Shown: positions 33,318 to 43,245 of the stretch, one piece after another
How positions within the stretch are numbered: the stretch's first letter is position 1
Layout: each line of letters opens with the position of its first letter
Source: Chionoecetes opilio
Lineage: Eukaryota; Arthropoda; Malacostraca; Decapoda; Majidae
NCBI GenBank assembly: GCA_016584305.1
Contig: JACEEZ010019049.1
Coordinates: forward strand, 20,001-84,000
Direction: 5' to 3'
DNA length: 64,000 nt
Position numbers and translations under genes: made by a program
The notes under the pieces: generated by a model
What the model saw: only the letters and a program-made list of their open reading frames with translations
Databases searched by the model: none
What the model was told of the DNA's origin: nothing

Positions 33318-35873
33318 TCACTGGTCAACACGATATTTCTAGCAAAAGGTTTTAAAACAAATTCTAACTGAATTTGGGCTGCTGATTACGAATATGAACT
33401 CAATTTTTGTCTATCACATCAGGATTTCGCGATATAGCATTTTTCAATTTTTGATGAGAATTACTCATCAGCCTATATATCGAAGGTTTCAAGATAAAAA
33501 CACGTGATTCTTAGTAATACATTTTGTATATTCTTAATCAAGGAATTACAAAGATTACGAAGTCCATGTACAAGTAAATCAAATATAGTGACAGAATTGA
33601 AATAGAAAATATAAACAATACATATATATGGTGCACAGATCAATGGCAAGTAGCAGTTATGTGAATTTTATTTTCTTGGCTGATCTCTGATGTACAGCTT
33701 CTGGGTTGTCTCTCATCAAGCTCCAGCAATAATCCGCCATCATATGTGAGTCCTACCGGCCTTGATACCGTTCTTCCATTGTTTTAATGTCCTGATGAAA
33801 ACGCTCCCCTTGTTCCTCGCTCACATCCCCAAGGTTCTCCGGAAACTTGTCCAAATGGCTGTGTAAATAGTGAACCTTGATACTCATTCTACATCCAAGA
33901 TCTCGCAGGCTCATTAGTAGCTCTTCCACAATCTCTTCATAGTTGTCTGCTTTCTTATTCCCTAGAAAATTCTTCACCACATTACAAAATGCATTCCAAG
34001 CTCTTTCTTCTGTCTCATTCATTGATGTCATAAAATTTGGATCTCTCATTAGTGTTCTTATTGAGGTCCATCAAATATTCCAGTCTTTTCTTCTCTTCAC
34101 TAAGACCAGGAAAAGTTGAACATATATAGCTGAAGCATTCTCCACTGTGATCAAGAGCTTTGACGAACTGCTTCATCAATCCAAGTTTTATGTGCAAGGG
34201 AGGAAAGACAATCTTCTTCCTATCCACTAGAGGATCATTGATGACATTCTTATCGCCAGATGCCAAACTCTGTCGCTGAGGCCATTCTTTTTTCACCCAA
34301 TGCTCTGCTGTAGCTCTACTGTCCCAGTAACACAGAAAACAGGAGTATTTTGTGTACCCTCCTTGCTGACCTAAAAGAAAGTTAACCATTTTCAAATCGA
34401 CACAAATTAACCACCCATGAACATGATATTGCAACCTCTCTAGGACAATCTTGATGTTGTTATATTCTTCTTTAAGTTTTACAGAATGACCTATTGGTAC
34501 AGAGCCATACTTAATTCCATTGTGTAACAGAACACATTTCAAAGTTCTTTTGGAACTGTCAATAAAAAGCCTCCAATCCCTTGATCATATGCTAGCAGTC
34601 CATAAAAAGAAGTAGCCCTTCTACATCAGTACAATAGACAAGCTGGCCATCTGAATGGAAGTACTTACGCAGTTCTGCTTCCCTGTTACGATAAAATGAG
34701 ACACCTGTGCCGGGTTTCAGCATTCGATTCTCTTGCAGTCTTGAAGACAACAGTTCAGCAGACTCTTTTAGTAGATAAAGATCTCTAACCAAATCATTCA
34801 AAGCAGACTGAGTAAACAGAATTGGTTTGTCACAATCTTCATCAGATGGCTGAAAAATATCTGTAGTGTCTTCTTCATCAGTGGGAGCAGGTGAGCAGAG
34901 ATCTGTTTCATCATTTTTTTGAAGCTCAGTAAATATTGGTACAGATATTTCTTCACTATGGGTAACTGGTCGAATAGCTGAAGGGATACTTGGGTATTGC
35001 AAATATTTCTTGTTTTTCTTATTGAAACCTTTTACATTGACAAGGCAGAAATAGCAGTCATCTAAATGATTGCTTGGTTCTCTCCAAACCATAGGCACTC
35101 CAAACCTAAGTTTAGCCTTCTTTCCTTGAGACCATGATCTCAAAGTCTCAACACAGGTTTTGCACACTTTGTGAGGAGCCCAATGCTTGTCTTGGTCTCC
35201 AAGTGGTACTTTGAAGTACGCAAAATACACGCTCTTAACAAAGTCAGTAATGTTGCGCCTCTGAGTCTTCAAAGTAAAGCTTCCACAGATGTAGCAAAAA
35301 TATATTTGGATCATTTGAGCACTTTCTTCTGTGAGTTGTAGAGGGCCATTGTTAGAGCAGCAACACCAACTGCGGACAAATAAAAGAAAAAGAGTTGTTA
35401 GCTACCTGAGTGTTCCTTGGAATTTGCTACCCAAACCACCTACACCTAGGCATTGTTTCACAAAAAAGAAACAACAGGAGAAATACAATAAATAACTCAA
35501 TTCAATGTAAAATTCAATAATAAAACACTACCTGCGGACGATTGCTGTGCAAGTTGAAATGTGTTTGTTTACTTTCGTATCATAAAGAATGGGAATGTTA
35601 TGCATGTTCAAAGAAAACGAAGATATTCTCCAGTTTATTGGGAGACTGAATTAAAAATAAACCATAAAATCCGGCCCTTTTGCTACACTACTCAATAGAA
35701 GGATAAATTTTTCTTGAAATTCATGAAAATGGAATATATACCTATAGCGCAAAAACGTGATGTGATAGAGAAAATATAAGATCAGATTTGAATTCAGCAC
35801 CCTCAAATTATTCTAAAACTGTTCTTAAATTCCACGCCAAAACTTTTTTTTTTTTTTTTTGTTGACCAGTGAT
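33318..35873 (-). mobile_element. DNA transposon carrying a SEEQGERFHQDI-type gene
   Basis: Ends TCACTGGTCAACA and, inverted, TCACTGGTCAACA. ATAAT lies on both sides (33313-33317 and 35874-35878). Subterminal sequence also pairs: CTATCACATCAGGATTTCGC near 33412 with CTATCACATCACGTTTTTGC (minus) near 35770. Excision restores MYDN followed by RQES in the LINE frame. The 2.56-kb element carries one gene on the minus strand. It is the youngest-looking of the three insertions because its gene is least broken. The superfamily is not assigned. Confidence 0.85.
33657..35369 (-). pseudogene. putative transposase of unassigned family (SEEQGERFHQDI)
   Basis: Three adjoining frames form one protein of about 560 residues. 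The N-terminal part has a Cys pair FCYICG, then HWAPHKVCKTCVETLRSW, a likely zinc-binding module, then an acidic spacer. The middle reads SRDWRLFIDSSKRTLKCVLLH, LGQQGGYTKYSCFLCYWDSR and FPPLHIKLGLMKQFVKAL. The C-terminal part reads SEEQGERFHQDIKTMEERY, a TAG stop where the family has Trp (near 33753), then MMADYCWSLMRD, ending at 33657. This family is widespread as 'uncharacterized protein' in invertebrate genomes. Breaks: the frame change near 34592, the 34015-34049 overlap, and the TAG. A strong splice acceptor (pyrimidine tract then CCGCAG) ends at 35370, so an upstream exon is likely. A role as transposase is inferred from its position inside TIRs. Confidence 0.8.
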
Positions 35874-35878
35874 ATAAT

Positions 35879-36211
35879 AGGCAAGAGTCAATATTACTCT
35901 TTAAACTCAGAACAATCAGCCTAGAACTGCAGGACAGAAGGAGACACACAGATGGCGACACAAAGTGCCCAGTGTGTGGGGTACAGAATGAAGACCTAGA
36001 ACACTTTCTACTATAATGCCCGGGCTACAATAGGGATAGAAGTAAATTACAAAAATTACAGCAGCCATATAATGAAAATATAAATGAAATAATGGGAAAC
36101 ATATTATTCAAATTCGAAAACCCACAAGAAATAGAATACACCAGAGATGTCTTGTTCAACTTTTGGAAGAAGAGAGGAAATAGGTTGAAAGAACAGAACA
36201 CCCAGCAGTAA
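35879..36211 (+). CDS. LINE ORF2, C-terminal zinc knuckle
   Basis: Continues the LINE frame after the third insertion: RQESILLFKLRT, then QDRRRHTDGDTKCPVCGVQ and NEDLEHFLL, one stop, then CPGYNRDRSKL, ending at TAA 36209-36211. The CPVCG...H...C spacing is the C-terminal zinc knuckle of jockey/I/R1-type LINEs. One in-frame TAA at 36014-36016 splits it. The 3' UTR then runs to the ATCGG repeat. Confidence 0.85.
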
Positions 36212-36291
36212 CACCACAAGAAAAATAAAGAAATAAAGTTGCAGAAAACCAACGCAGGGGTGCCGTTGACAAGGCATTATACCCCAAACAC

Positions 36292-36315
36292 CATCGGATC
36301 GGATCGGATCGGATC
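36292..36315 (+). repeat. (ATCGG)n 3' terminus of the LINE
   Basis: CATCGGATCGGATCGGATCGG closes the element; such short 3' repeats replace poly(A) in several LINE clades. Confidence 0.85.
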
Positions 36316-36564
36316 CCTACCCCCATTCAGTCAGACACCGCCAAGAGGAGCAGTTCATCGCTACTTTGCTCTTTCTACACATTTAGAGACACCATGAGTG
36401 TTCTCGTGTAAATATTGTAAATAATATTCATGGAGAGTATGGGTTACTAAAAACCCAATATCCCGTTCCATGATTCGGCTTGATACATCGAGAAGGTTAC
36501 CACGGCGCCCGCCATATTGTCTACAAAACACCATGTCTTCAAGCATCTATAGACATCACCAGCT
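36316..36564. other. unassigned sequence
   Basis: Nothing recognisable. Confidence 0.4.
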
Positions 36565-36892
36565 GAAGCGGGTATCACACGAGGCGTTTCGTCGGACTGT
36601 TTCGTCGAACCAAACGGGCATTTGGCTTGACCTGTTAGACAACACAGCTAGCACACGGTTGGGCCAACCGTTTCACCCAACCATAACAAACAAAGATGAA
36701 GCGATGACAGCGGGAGGCACGAAGATTTGTTGTTACTGCTTTAACTTTAGGGGCATATAATATTATATACGTAGCTACTGGTGATGAAAAGGGAGGAGGT
36801 GATTGTTAGAAGAGAACAGCGACAGATGAAGACGCGTTCATGTGGGCTAAATAGGTTATAGTGGACGAGAACTGAGCGGTCGCTACCGCTGG

Positions 36893-36985
36893 TTAAGTTT
36901 CGGTTAGGTTAATATTCTCGTCAGGGGGTCGAAGGGGACGGAGCCCCTCCCGTTAGAAGGTTAGGTTCGGTTAGGTTAGGGTAAT
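36893..36985. repeat. TTAGG-flanked ~80-bp motif
   Basis: GGTTAGGTTAATATTCTCGT, a G-rich then CCCCTCCCG segment, and GGTTAGGTTCGGTTAGG. The same motif recurs at 42605-42680. Confidence 0.65.
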
Positions 36986-37014
36986 AATTTCATCCCAGCA
37001 GGGTTTGGCAGAGC

Positions 37015-37125
37015 CCAATATCGAGTGGCGGCTGGGCGGGCCCGCCACTGTCACGCTGAGTGTCACCTGTGGCCACCGAAACCTGTGTGTGGCAGGCGGG
37101 CGGGCCCGCCCGCCACAGTTTCCGA
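37015..37125. other. GC-rich palindromes
   Basis: GGCGGGCCCGCC-type palindromes at about 37034-37047 and 37090-37115 in an otherwise AT-rich area. A 37454-37762 open frame nearby has no recognisable domain. Confidence 0.5.
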
Positions 37126-37784
37126 AATCAAATATCTCCATCTGAAAAACCACCAATTTTTTGGCTAGGTAAAATGTAGGGTAAATGTTTACATTAGACC
37201 GAAATTCCGCCCTACACAAATGGGAGTATGGTTTTCTGTTCACGCTTAATAGATTCTAAGAAACATTCTCTCTATGACTTTAATTCAGTCGCGAATCACT
37301 ACTTTCGGAGATATAAGACGTACTTATAGGAAGTGGAGTGTCTATGAGATATGAAATTTTAACTAAAATACCTAACCCACCTTTAGACTCACTAATCTAA
37401 CCTAACCTAACCTTATCCCCGCTTTAACCTCCTAACTAAAGCCTAAATCCTCATTGAAAGTGTTCCGCGGCAAGGGAAGAACAGAAGCGATGCGGTCACA
37501 AGTAGGAAGAGTGAGGCGGCAGGTACACTTGTCTCGCTTCCGTAGAACACATGGTTTATCTCCAAAGTTAATGATTGCAACGGAAGCTCATAGAAGAGAA
37601 TGTTTCCTAGAATCCAATATTAGGTTAATACATAAACCACCGCCCAAATGTGTAGGAATTTCGGTCCTAGTGGTAAAATATACCAGATGTATTCAGTGTC
37701 GCAGAAAGGACCGCGCAGTCCTCGTCCCTTTACCTGATCTTGATATTCAGGTGGCCTTTTGAACTTGTTTGTTTTCTCTTGTTT

Positions 37785-38052
37785 GTTTTTGTTTCGAGTA
37801 TAATTGCCTCACAGAGCCTAGTGATTCTACCGCTGCTGCATATTAGTGTTTTGCCGAAGCCACACCGCCGGGGGGGGTGGGGGGGGTAACAAACCCCGGC
37901 TGGCTCCCTGTTACCCCAATTCACTGCTGGGTGACAGTGGCTAGGGATTTAAGAAAGACCCCCATCTATCTTATCGCTCGCGCCCCGTGGATCGAACCCG
38001 GGACTTCTCGGTTGTAAGTCGAGCGTGCTAACCACTACACTACAGAGTTTCC
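37785..38052 (-). mobile_element. tRNA-derived SINE (tRNA-Val-like), reversed
   Basis: The minus strand reads GTAGTGTAGTGGTTAGCACG, an anticodon arm CTCGA-CTTACAA-CCGAG (UAC), GGGTTCGATCC, then a body CAGCAGTGAATTGGGGTAAC and AGCCGGGGTTTGTTACC. Head and body match the SINE at 7981, but the 3' tail (GAGGCAATTATACTCGAAAC) is different, suggesting a different LINE partner or a chimera. It is nested in the TIR element 36565-38757. Confidence 0.82.
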
Positions 38053-38794
38053 CTGGCTGTGGCTTATCCTGAACCTTCTGCTCCTGTAAAAAAAAACCCA
38101 CACAAAAGGTAAACTGAACAAAACAAACACATGCAAGCCTGCATTCTTATATTATATTTTCTCATACACCACATTCTCTCCAACTCTTTCACTGTCTCAA
38201 TCAGCCGTTCCCCTTGTCTCCCAGTCATCCACACAGTTCCCAGCGGGCCAGCATCAATAACATTCCTTCTTTCTCTTCCTGCCCTTTCAACCACCTCATT
38301 CCCTTTTCACTCCCATATCAGTCAAACCACCGCATCATTTCCATTCTCCTCCCCTGTTTACTTCTCAGATGCTTATATTTTACAGTAATATTCAAACCGC
38401 AATTGTAACACATCAATCACTTCATTTCTGAACATCTATCACATATATAATACAGACTGATCTGTAGTAATTTTCGTAATGTATTTATGATGGTTTTCAT
38501 ATTCATTCATAATAATTTCTAACGAGCATTTATACTTACAGAAAAAGTATAGACTTATTTCGAAATGTTTCACACATTTTCCGTCGAACATACTCTGGTA
38601 TGTTCGACGAAATGTGAACATTTTGTAATAATTTCAACAAACCATTTTATCGCATGTTCGGTTGAATGACCCTTGAATTCGACAACGTCCCCAACCAAAT
38701 GGCAGTTTCGACGAACAGTCCGAACGAAACGCATCCGTGTGATACGCCGCTTAAGTTAAGCAACTTTGCAGGAGCCTGGCAGTTATCTCTTTAC

Positions 38795-39096
38795 AGTAAA
38801 GGTAAAGAGGAGCATACGCTCAGCTGCCGTGGCATGGCGGTGCTCATCTCCGTGGCAGTATCCCTTATAGCCTGTGGGTGGGTGAGACGCCGTTACCCGG
38901 GACACAGGGCTAGTGTGCTCTCCACGGTTACCCAGTTAACCTTCCCCTCGGTTACCCCCAGGTACCCATTTATCAACCCGAAGGAGTAAAGAACCAGCTG
39001 GGTAGGCTGTTCACGACGACTTCCCTGGTCCGGGATCGAACTAAGGGCCCCAGAATTCGTAGCCAGGCACGCTAGCCACTGCACCAGGAGGTGACA
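38795..39096 (-). mobile_element. tRNA-derived SINE, second type, reversed
   Basis: The minus strand reads GGTGCAGTGGCTAGCGTGCC (A box), GCTACGAA in the anticodon region, and TTAGTTCGATCCCGG (B box), then a body with GGGTACCTGGGGGTAACCG. The anticodon stem no longer pairs cleanly, so it is a SINE head and not a tRNA gene. It lies just outside the right end of the TIR element. Confidence 0.75.
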
Positions 39097-39184
39097 TCTA
39101 TTACAGTGCCCTAGCTTAGTTGAGATCTCATAATAATGGTTTTAGCTGGGTGACATTATTTGGACAGCCCACTAACCTAAATCG

Positions 39185-40463
39185 TACCAGGCAAGGTGCT
39201 TGCCCATCTATTGCTGACACGATTCGCACGTCATCTGGTGAAAGCAATCAGAGACCCTCAGCGGTCTGGGTTCCCCGCCTGTAAGTCAACAACGGAACCG
39301 TATCCTAGCGCTGCGTTCCTGGTGGAACGCCGACGTGAGTTTCGACGGGATGCTTGCACCTATGTTGATCTCAAGAGGCGTGAGTCACTCTGGGATCTTC
39401 TGCGACTTCGAGGGATTCCTGCAAGGACTATTGGTTTGATGACCTGGTCCTGTTATTTCTGGGACTGAGAGTGGCCGTGAATTGTGGGGCGAATGTGTAC
39501 CCATCTTCTTTCCTGTAATACAGGAGTGAGGCAAGGGTGCATCCTTGCCCATCACTTTTCAACAACACTTGTGGACAGGTTTGGACAAGGTTGTAGATTA
39601 AGTGATTGTGGGCATCCGTCGCAACCACCAAGATCACTGATTCTTGTTTTTTGCCGCTGATGCCGTAATCTTTTTTGCTGAGGTCCCCTGGAGGTCTGGT
39701 GATGGCTCTCGAGGCGCTGCACGTGAGGCAAGCCTTTGGGACTTGAGGTCTCCCTGGCTCACAGACCAGGTCCAGGGTTTTTGGAGACTTACTAGATAAG
39801 CCTACAGTCTGTTCATGTGTGTGGCGAGGACATTGAGATCTTTGAAAGTTTTTAACAATACTTGGTAGCGCAGTCCATAATGACGGCGGGTCACGTCAAG
39901 AAGTCTTATAGCGGATTGGCATAGCCAATACGGTGTTATGGACTCGCTCGCGGGAGTAATATTGGCGTTGCTGTACCTGTGCAGGAGACAAAGATCCGGA
40001 TCTTCAAATCGATTGTGGCCCTGTCTTACTCTATGTTGTGAGACTGGACACTAAATATGATTTGACGAGACGAATACAATGCCTTTGTAATGGTGTCTTC
40101 GGGCAGAATCAGGGGTATCGCTGGGATGATTTACGTGTCAGACAGTGTTGCACCGTGAGACTGAACGAGGCCTATTACCTGCATAGTCCGTCAGCGCCAA
40201 TTCGGCTATATGGGCTGGTGGCACGCTAGACCCCTGAACACCGACTCCTTCCCATCGGTTTGTTCTGTAAGAGACAATCCGGCGAGAGGTAGGACCCCAT
40301 CGGGCGCCACAAGGCTCGTGGCTGGGGCAATTGATGTTTCTTGTCGAGAGCGCTGGTATGGAAAGGAGCCTGCCTGGGAACTCGCGCGTGTGCCCCCGGA
40401 GTGGGTCTGTCAGGGTGGGCGAGGTGACCGCGCCCTCGGCGTATGCCCCCGATGATTGATTCA
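39185..40463 (+). mobile_element. ATTGATTG LINE, 5'-truncated copy A
   Basis: Reverse transcriptase from the LAHLLLTRF block through QRSGFPACKSTT, YVDLKRRES, a degraded motif B, FFAAD-like motif C and the C-terminal RPITCIV / RQRQFGYMG region, ending CCCCCGATGATTGATT. Many indels; no endonuclease. Confidence 0.88.
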
Positions 40464-40621
40464 CTACTACACCAGGTTAAATATTTTTAGTGGTAGTTAG
40501 TTCATTTCAGTTTGTCCTTTAATTTAATTCACTTTTTCAGTTTTGAGTTTTAATTCAATGCCCAGTTGTTTTTAATTTATATTTAGGAGTGTAACAATTC
40601 AAGTCATCCATCATCTAATTC
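40464..40621. other. unassigned sequence
   Basis: Short AT-rich spacer. Confidence 0.4.
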
Positions 40622-41278
40622 CCAAACTTCCATTTTCTCTTTCTCATAGCATAAATGGTTCGACATGGTCAAAACAGAACACTAGTCTACTCATGATGAT
40701 ATTTGCAGTGAGTGAACAGTAGTTATCTGAGCAAATAACGTGGAAAATAATGAGTGAGATGAGATTATCAACATGAGAGAAACAGTTCCTGTTTGACCCC
40801 TGTTTCCATGTTATCTACACTCTTTCAAACGCATTTCTGCTATGAGAAAGATAAAAGCAAGGTTATATTTTACCATTTCAGTGAGTGAAACTGGAAGCAG
40901 TAGTTATCTGAGCAAATAACGTGGAATAATGAGCGAGATGAGACATATCCAACACGAGAGAATTAGTGTCTAGTTATGAACATTTTTCCTGCTATAGCCA
41001 CTCTTCAAACTAGCCTTTATGCTATGAGACAGAGGAGGGTCAAAACAAGAACACTATCATAATGCTGTTTGACAGATGTGGTTAACAGGAAACATGGGTC
41101 AAGACAGGAACTATTCTCTTCATGTTGATATATCTCATCTCACTCATTATTCCACGTTTTATTTGCTCAGATAACATACTGTTCATGGCACGGAAATATC
41201 ATCATGAGAGACTAGTGTTCCTGTTTTGACCCATGTCGAACTCCATTTATGCTATGAGAACGAGAAAAGGAAGGGTGA
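40622..41278. mobile_element. 650-bp foldback element
   Basis: Left arm CTTTCTCATAGCATAAATGG, GACATGGTCAAAACAG, AGTTATCTGAGCAAATAACG and ATAATGAGTGAGATGAG, all mirrored in order between 41275 and 41060. The block AGTTATCTGAGCAAATAACG also repeats directly at 40902. Non-coding. Confidence 0.82.
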
Positions 41279-41864
41279 ATAAGGTACCGACCCCTATTTT
41301 GAGGTGTGACATTTTTAGCACGACACCGGCGTATCTCATATATATAAATAAAACGTCATTTATCATGCCTAATATCGTTACCACGAGTTAGGATTGAAAT
41401 ATAGCCTATTGGTTGGTCGCAGCGGCTAATTTATTACATGTTGAGGAGATACAGCCTCGGTAGGGAGGCGCTCGGCCGTAGGGAACTGCCTTGTTGTTTT
41501 TGTTGTATTAGTTCGCTATTGATGCAGCACCGGTTTTTTAGACCACTAGAGGAGTCCTGAGCGGAATTGTTGTGGGACGGTGAGGCGAGGTTGGCATCCC
41601 AACGACTAGATTAATGTGGTTCATCACTACACGTATTTGGACCGTTTGTTGAGAATGAACCTTTTGTTCTGATGCCTGCCTCGTGACCTTGCACTATGGT
41701 AGGTCACATCAGACGCTTGACCGTCATTGGCCCTGATGGTATTAGGTGCCGTTTTGCCGCCTTTAATGGTACCTGAATTGTCTCCGCAACGGGAAGGGGG
41801 GGATCCTCCGCAACAGTCGGAGATGTCCATTTTTTTTACGTCGGGGCGAGAGTTTTCCTATTAA
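41279..41864. other. unassigned sequence
   Basis: Nothing recognisable; no supported ORF. Confidence 0.45.
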
Positions 41865-42205
41865 AACGACATATCCAAGTCTATAAATTAAAATAAAAGT
41901 ACCCAATCTATATATTTAAACAGCTTTTTCCCGTGTTTTTCTGAATCCAGGCATTGAATATCGTGGGTTAGCTTAGCCGAGTTTAGGTTAGTGATGGGGC
42001 ATCACAAAACCTAACCTCGCTAATCTTTGATTGAATATCGGGGGTTAGTTTTAGCCAAGGTTAGTTTTAGTGATGGCATCACTAACTGACCTCGCTACAC
42101 TAACCCCGCTGTTTCCAATCCCTGAATTCAGAAACACGGTAAAAGCTGTTTTAAAATATATAGATTGTGTACTTTATATGAATATATAGACTTATCTCAT
42201 ATAAG
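41865..42205. mobile_element. 340-bp foldback element
   Basis: Arms pair around about 42033: AATCTATATATTTAAACAGC, CGTGTTTTTCTGAATCC and GGGTTAG on the left, with their complements on the right (GAATTCAGAAACACGG, GCTGTTTTAAAATATATAG). Confidence 0.78.
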
Positions 42206-42604
42206 GGCATGTCTGGTTTTTGGCATGTTACGTAACCAATGCCCATGTATTGTATTAAACTGTAGTTTAATTGTTTTGGACCAGCGAAAAATTTGCCTGT
42301 ACGAAATACACTTTTATTCTTCCCATTTGCACTATTACAGGTGGAACTCCCGAAAACTTTCATGTCGGCAAGACTTCTCGTTGTGTTTCAGTTATACTGG
42401 ACGATAACTGCGCGGGCGGGTCGCTACACCGTTACCACATACGTTTCTATATAATTTTTGTTTAGTATACTGTACAGTATAAAGCAGCTTCCACGTACCT
42501 TAAAACTTCATATACATAGTGTAGAAATGATATAGTTGTCTGAGACCTAATACTCATACAGACACAACCTCCCCTTCCAGAGGCCCCCCAGCATATAGGA
42601 AGTT
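42206..42604. other. unassigned sequence
   Basis: Nothing recognisable. Confidence 0.4.
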
Positions 42605-42680
42605 TATGGTTAGGTTCATAATCTCGCCGGGGGGTCTGGAGGGGGCGAGCCCTCACGTAGGAGGTTAGATTTGGTTCTAC
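42605..42680. repeat. TTAGG-flanked ~80-bp motif, second copy
   Basis: GGTTAGGTTCATAATCTCGC, a G-rich segment, CGAGCCCTCACGTAGGAGG and TTAGATTTGG; compare 36893-36985. Confidence 0.65.
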
Positions 42681-42709
42681 TATCCATCGAAAAAACACAA
42701 ATTTTTAGA

Positions 42710-43245
42710 CAAGGCAAAAAGTCACTGACTTCAGAAACGACATCGCAGTCCTCGGCCATTTTGACTCAGAGTCACTAATTTAGGCAAGGCAAAAAAGTCA
42801 GTGTCTCAGTAAATGAACCGGGCAGTCATATCGTCCATTTGACCACAAGCACTATTTTAGGCAAGGAAAAATACTAATCATGTCTCAGAAATGACCGAGC
42901 AGTCCTCGTCCCTTTGTGCCCAAAACACTATTTTAGGCAAGGAAAAACTAGTCAGTGGTCTCAATAATGCCGCGCAGTCCTCGTCATTTTTACCCAAAAG
43001 CACTAATTTTTAAGGAAGGAAATCTAGTCAGTGTCTCAGAAAATGACCGTGGCATTCCCTCGTTTCGTTTTTTTTTTTTTTTTATCAAAAACCTAAATGT
43101 TACCTCATGAAAAGTCACTGTCTCAGAAAACGACGCGCAGGTCCTCGTCCCTTTTTTATCACAAGCACTATTTTCCCAAGGAAAAATTTGTCGGTCTCAG
43201 AAAATGGCCCGCACAGTCCTCGTGCCATTTTTACCATCTTGCCCT
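42710..43245. repeat. ~77-bp tandem repeat, seven copies
   Basis: Unit: GTCTCAGAAAATGACCGCGC, AGTCCTCGTCCCTTTTTACC, CAAAAGCACTATTTTAGGC, AAGGAAAAA. Copies start near 42727, 42801, 42880, 42955, 43029, 43109 and 43190. A single related unit (GTCGCAGAAAGGACCGCGCA, GTCCTCGTCCC) lies at 37697-37732. Confidence 0.88.

Larger units (their letters stand above)
25760..36315 (+). mobile_element. LINE with ORF1 and ORF2, split by three DNA transposons
   Basis: A non-LTR retrotransposon whose own sequence totals about 4.4 kb. It has a coiled-coil ORF1 (from 25928), then ORF2 with an apurinic-type endonuclease (26646-27727), reverse transcriptase (30459-32297), C-terminal domain with zinc knuckle (33170-33317 and 35879-36211) and a 3' end of repeated ATCGG (36292-36315). 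Three elements interrupt it: 27728-30456, 32302-33165 and 33318-35873. Each junction carries a short duplication (AT, AATT, ATAAT), and ORF2 stays in frame across each when the insert and one copy are removed. The clade is most like the jockey/CR1 group, not proven. Confidence 0.9.
36565..38757. mobile_element. 2.2-kb TIR element (Harbinger-like ends)
   Basis: Left end AAGCGGGTATCACACGAGGC, then GTTTCGTCGGACTGTTTCGTC; inverted right end AAGCGGCGTATCACACGGAT, then GCGTTTCGTTCGGACTGTTC. Ends rich in 'TATCACACG' are common in PIF/Harbinger elements, but the target duplication is unclear. No transposase is visible inside. It hosts a TTAGG-flanked motif, GC-rich palindromes and a SINE. Confidence 0.65.

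Noticed and set aside
37454..37762. 102-codon open frame (+) as a gene
   Set aside because: It ends in one unit of the 77-bp tandem repeat and has no recognised domain.
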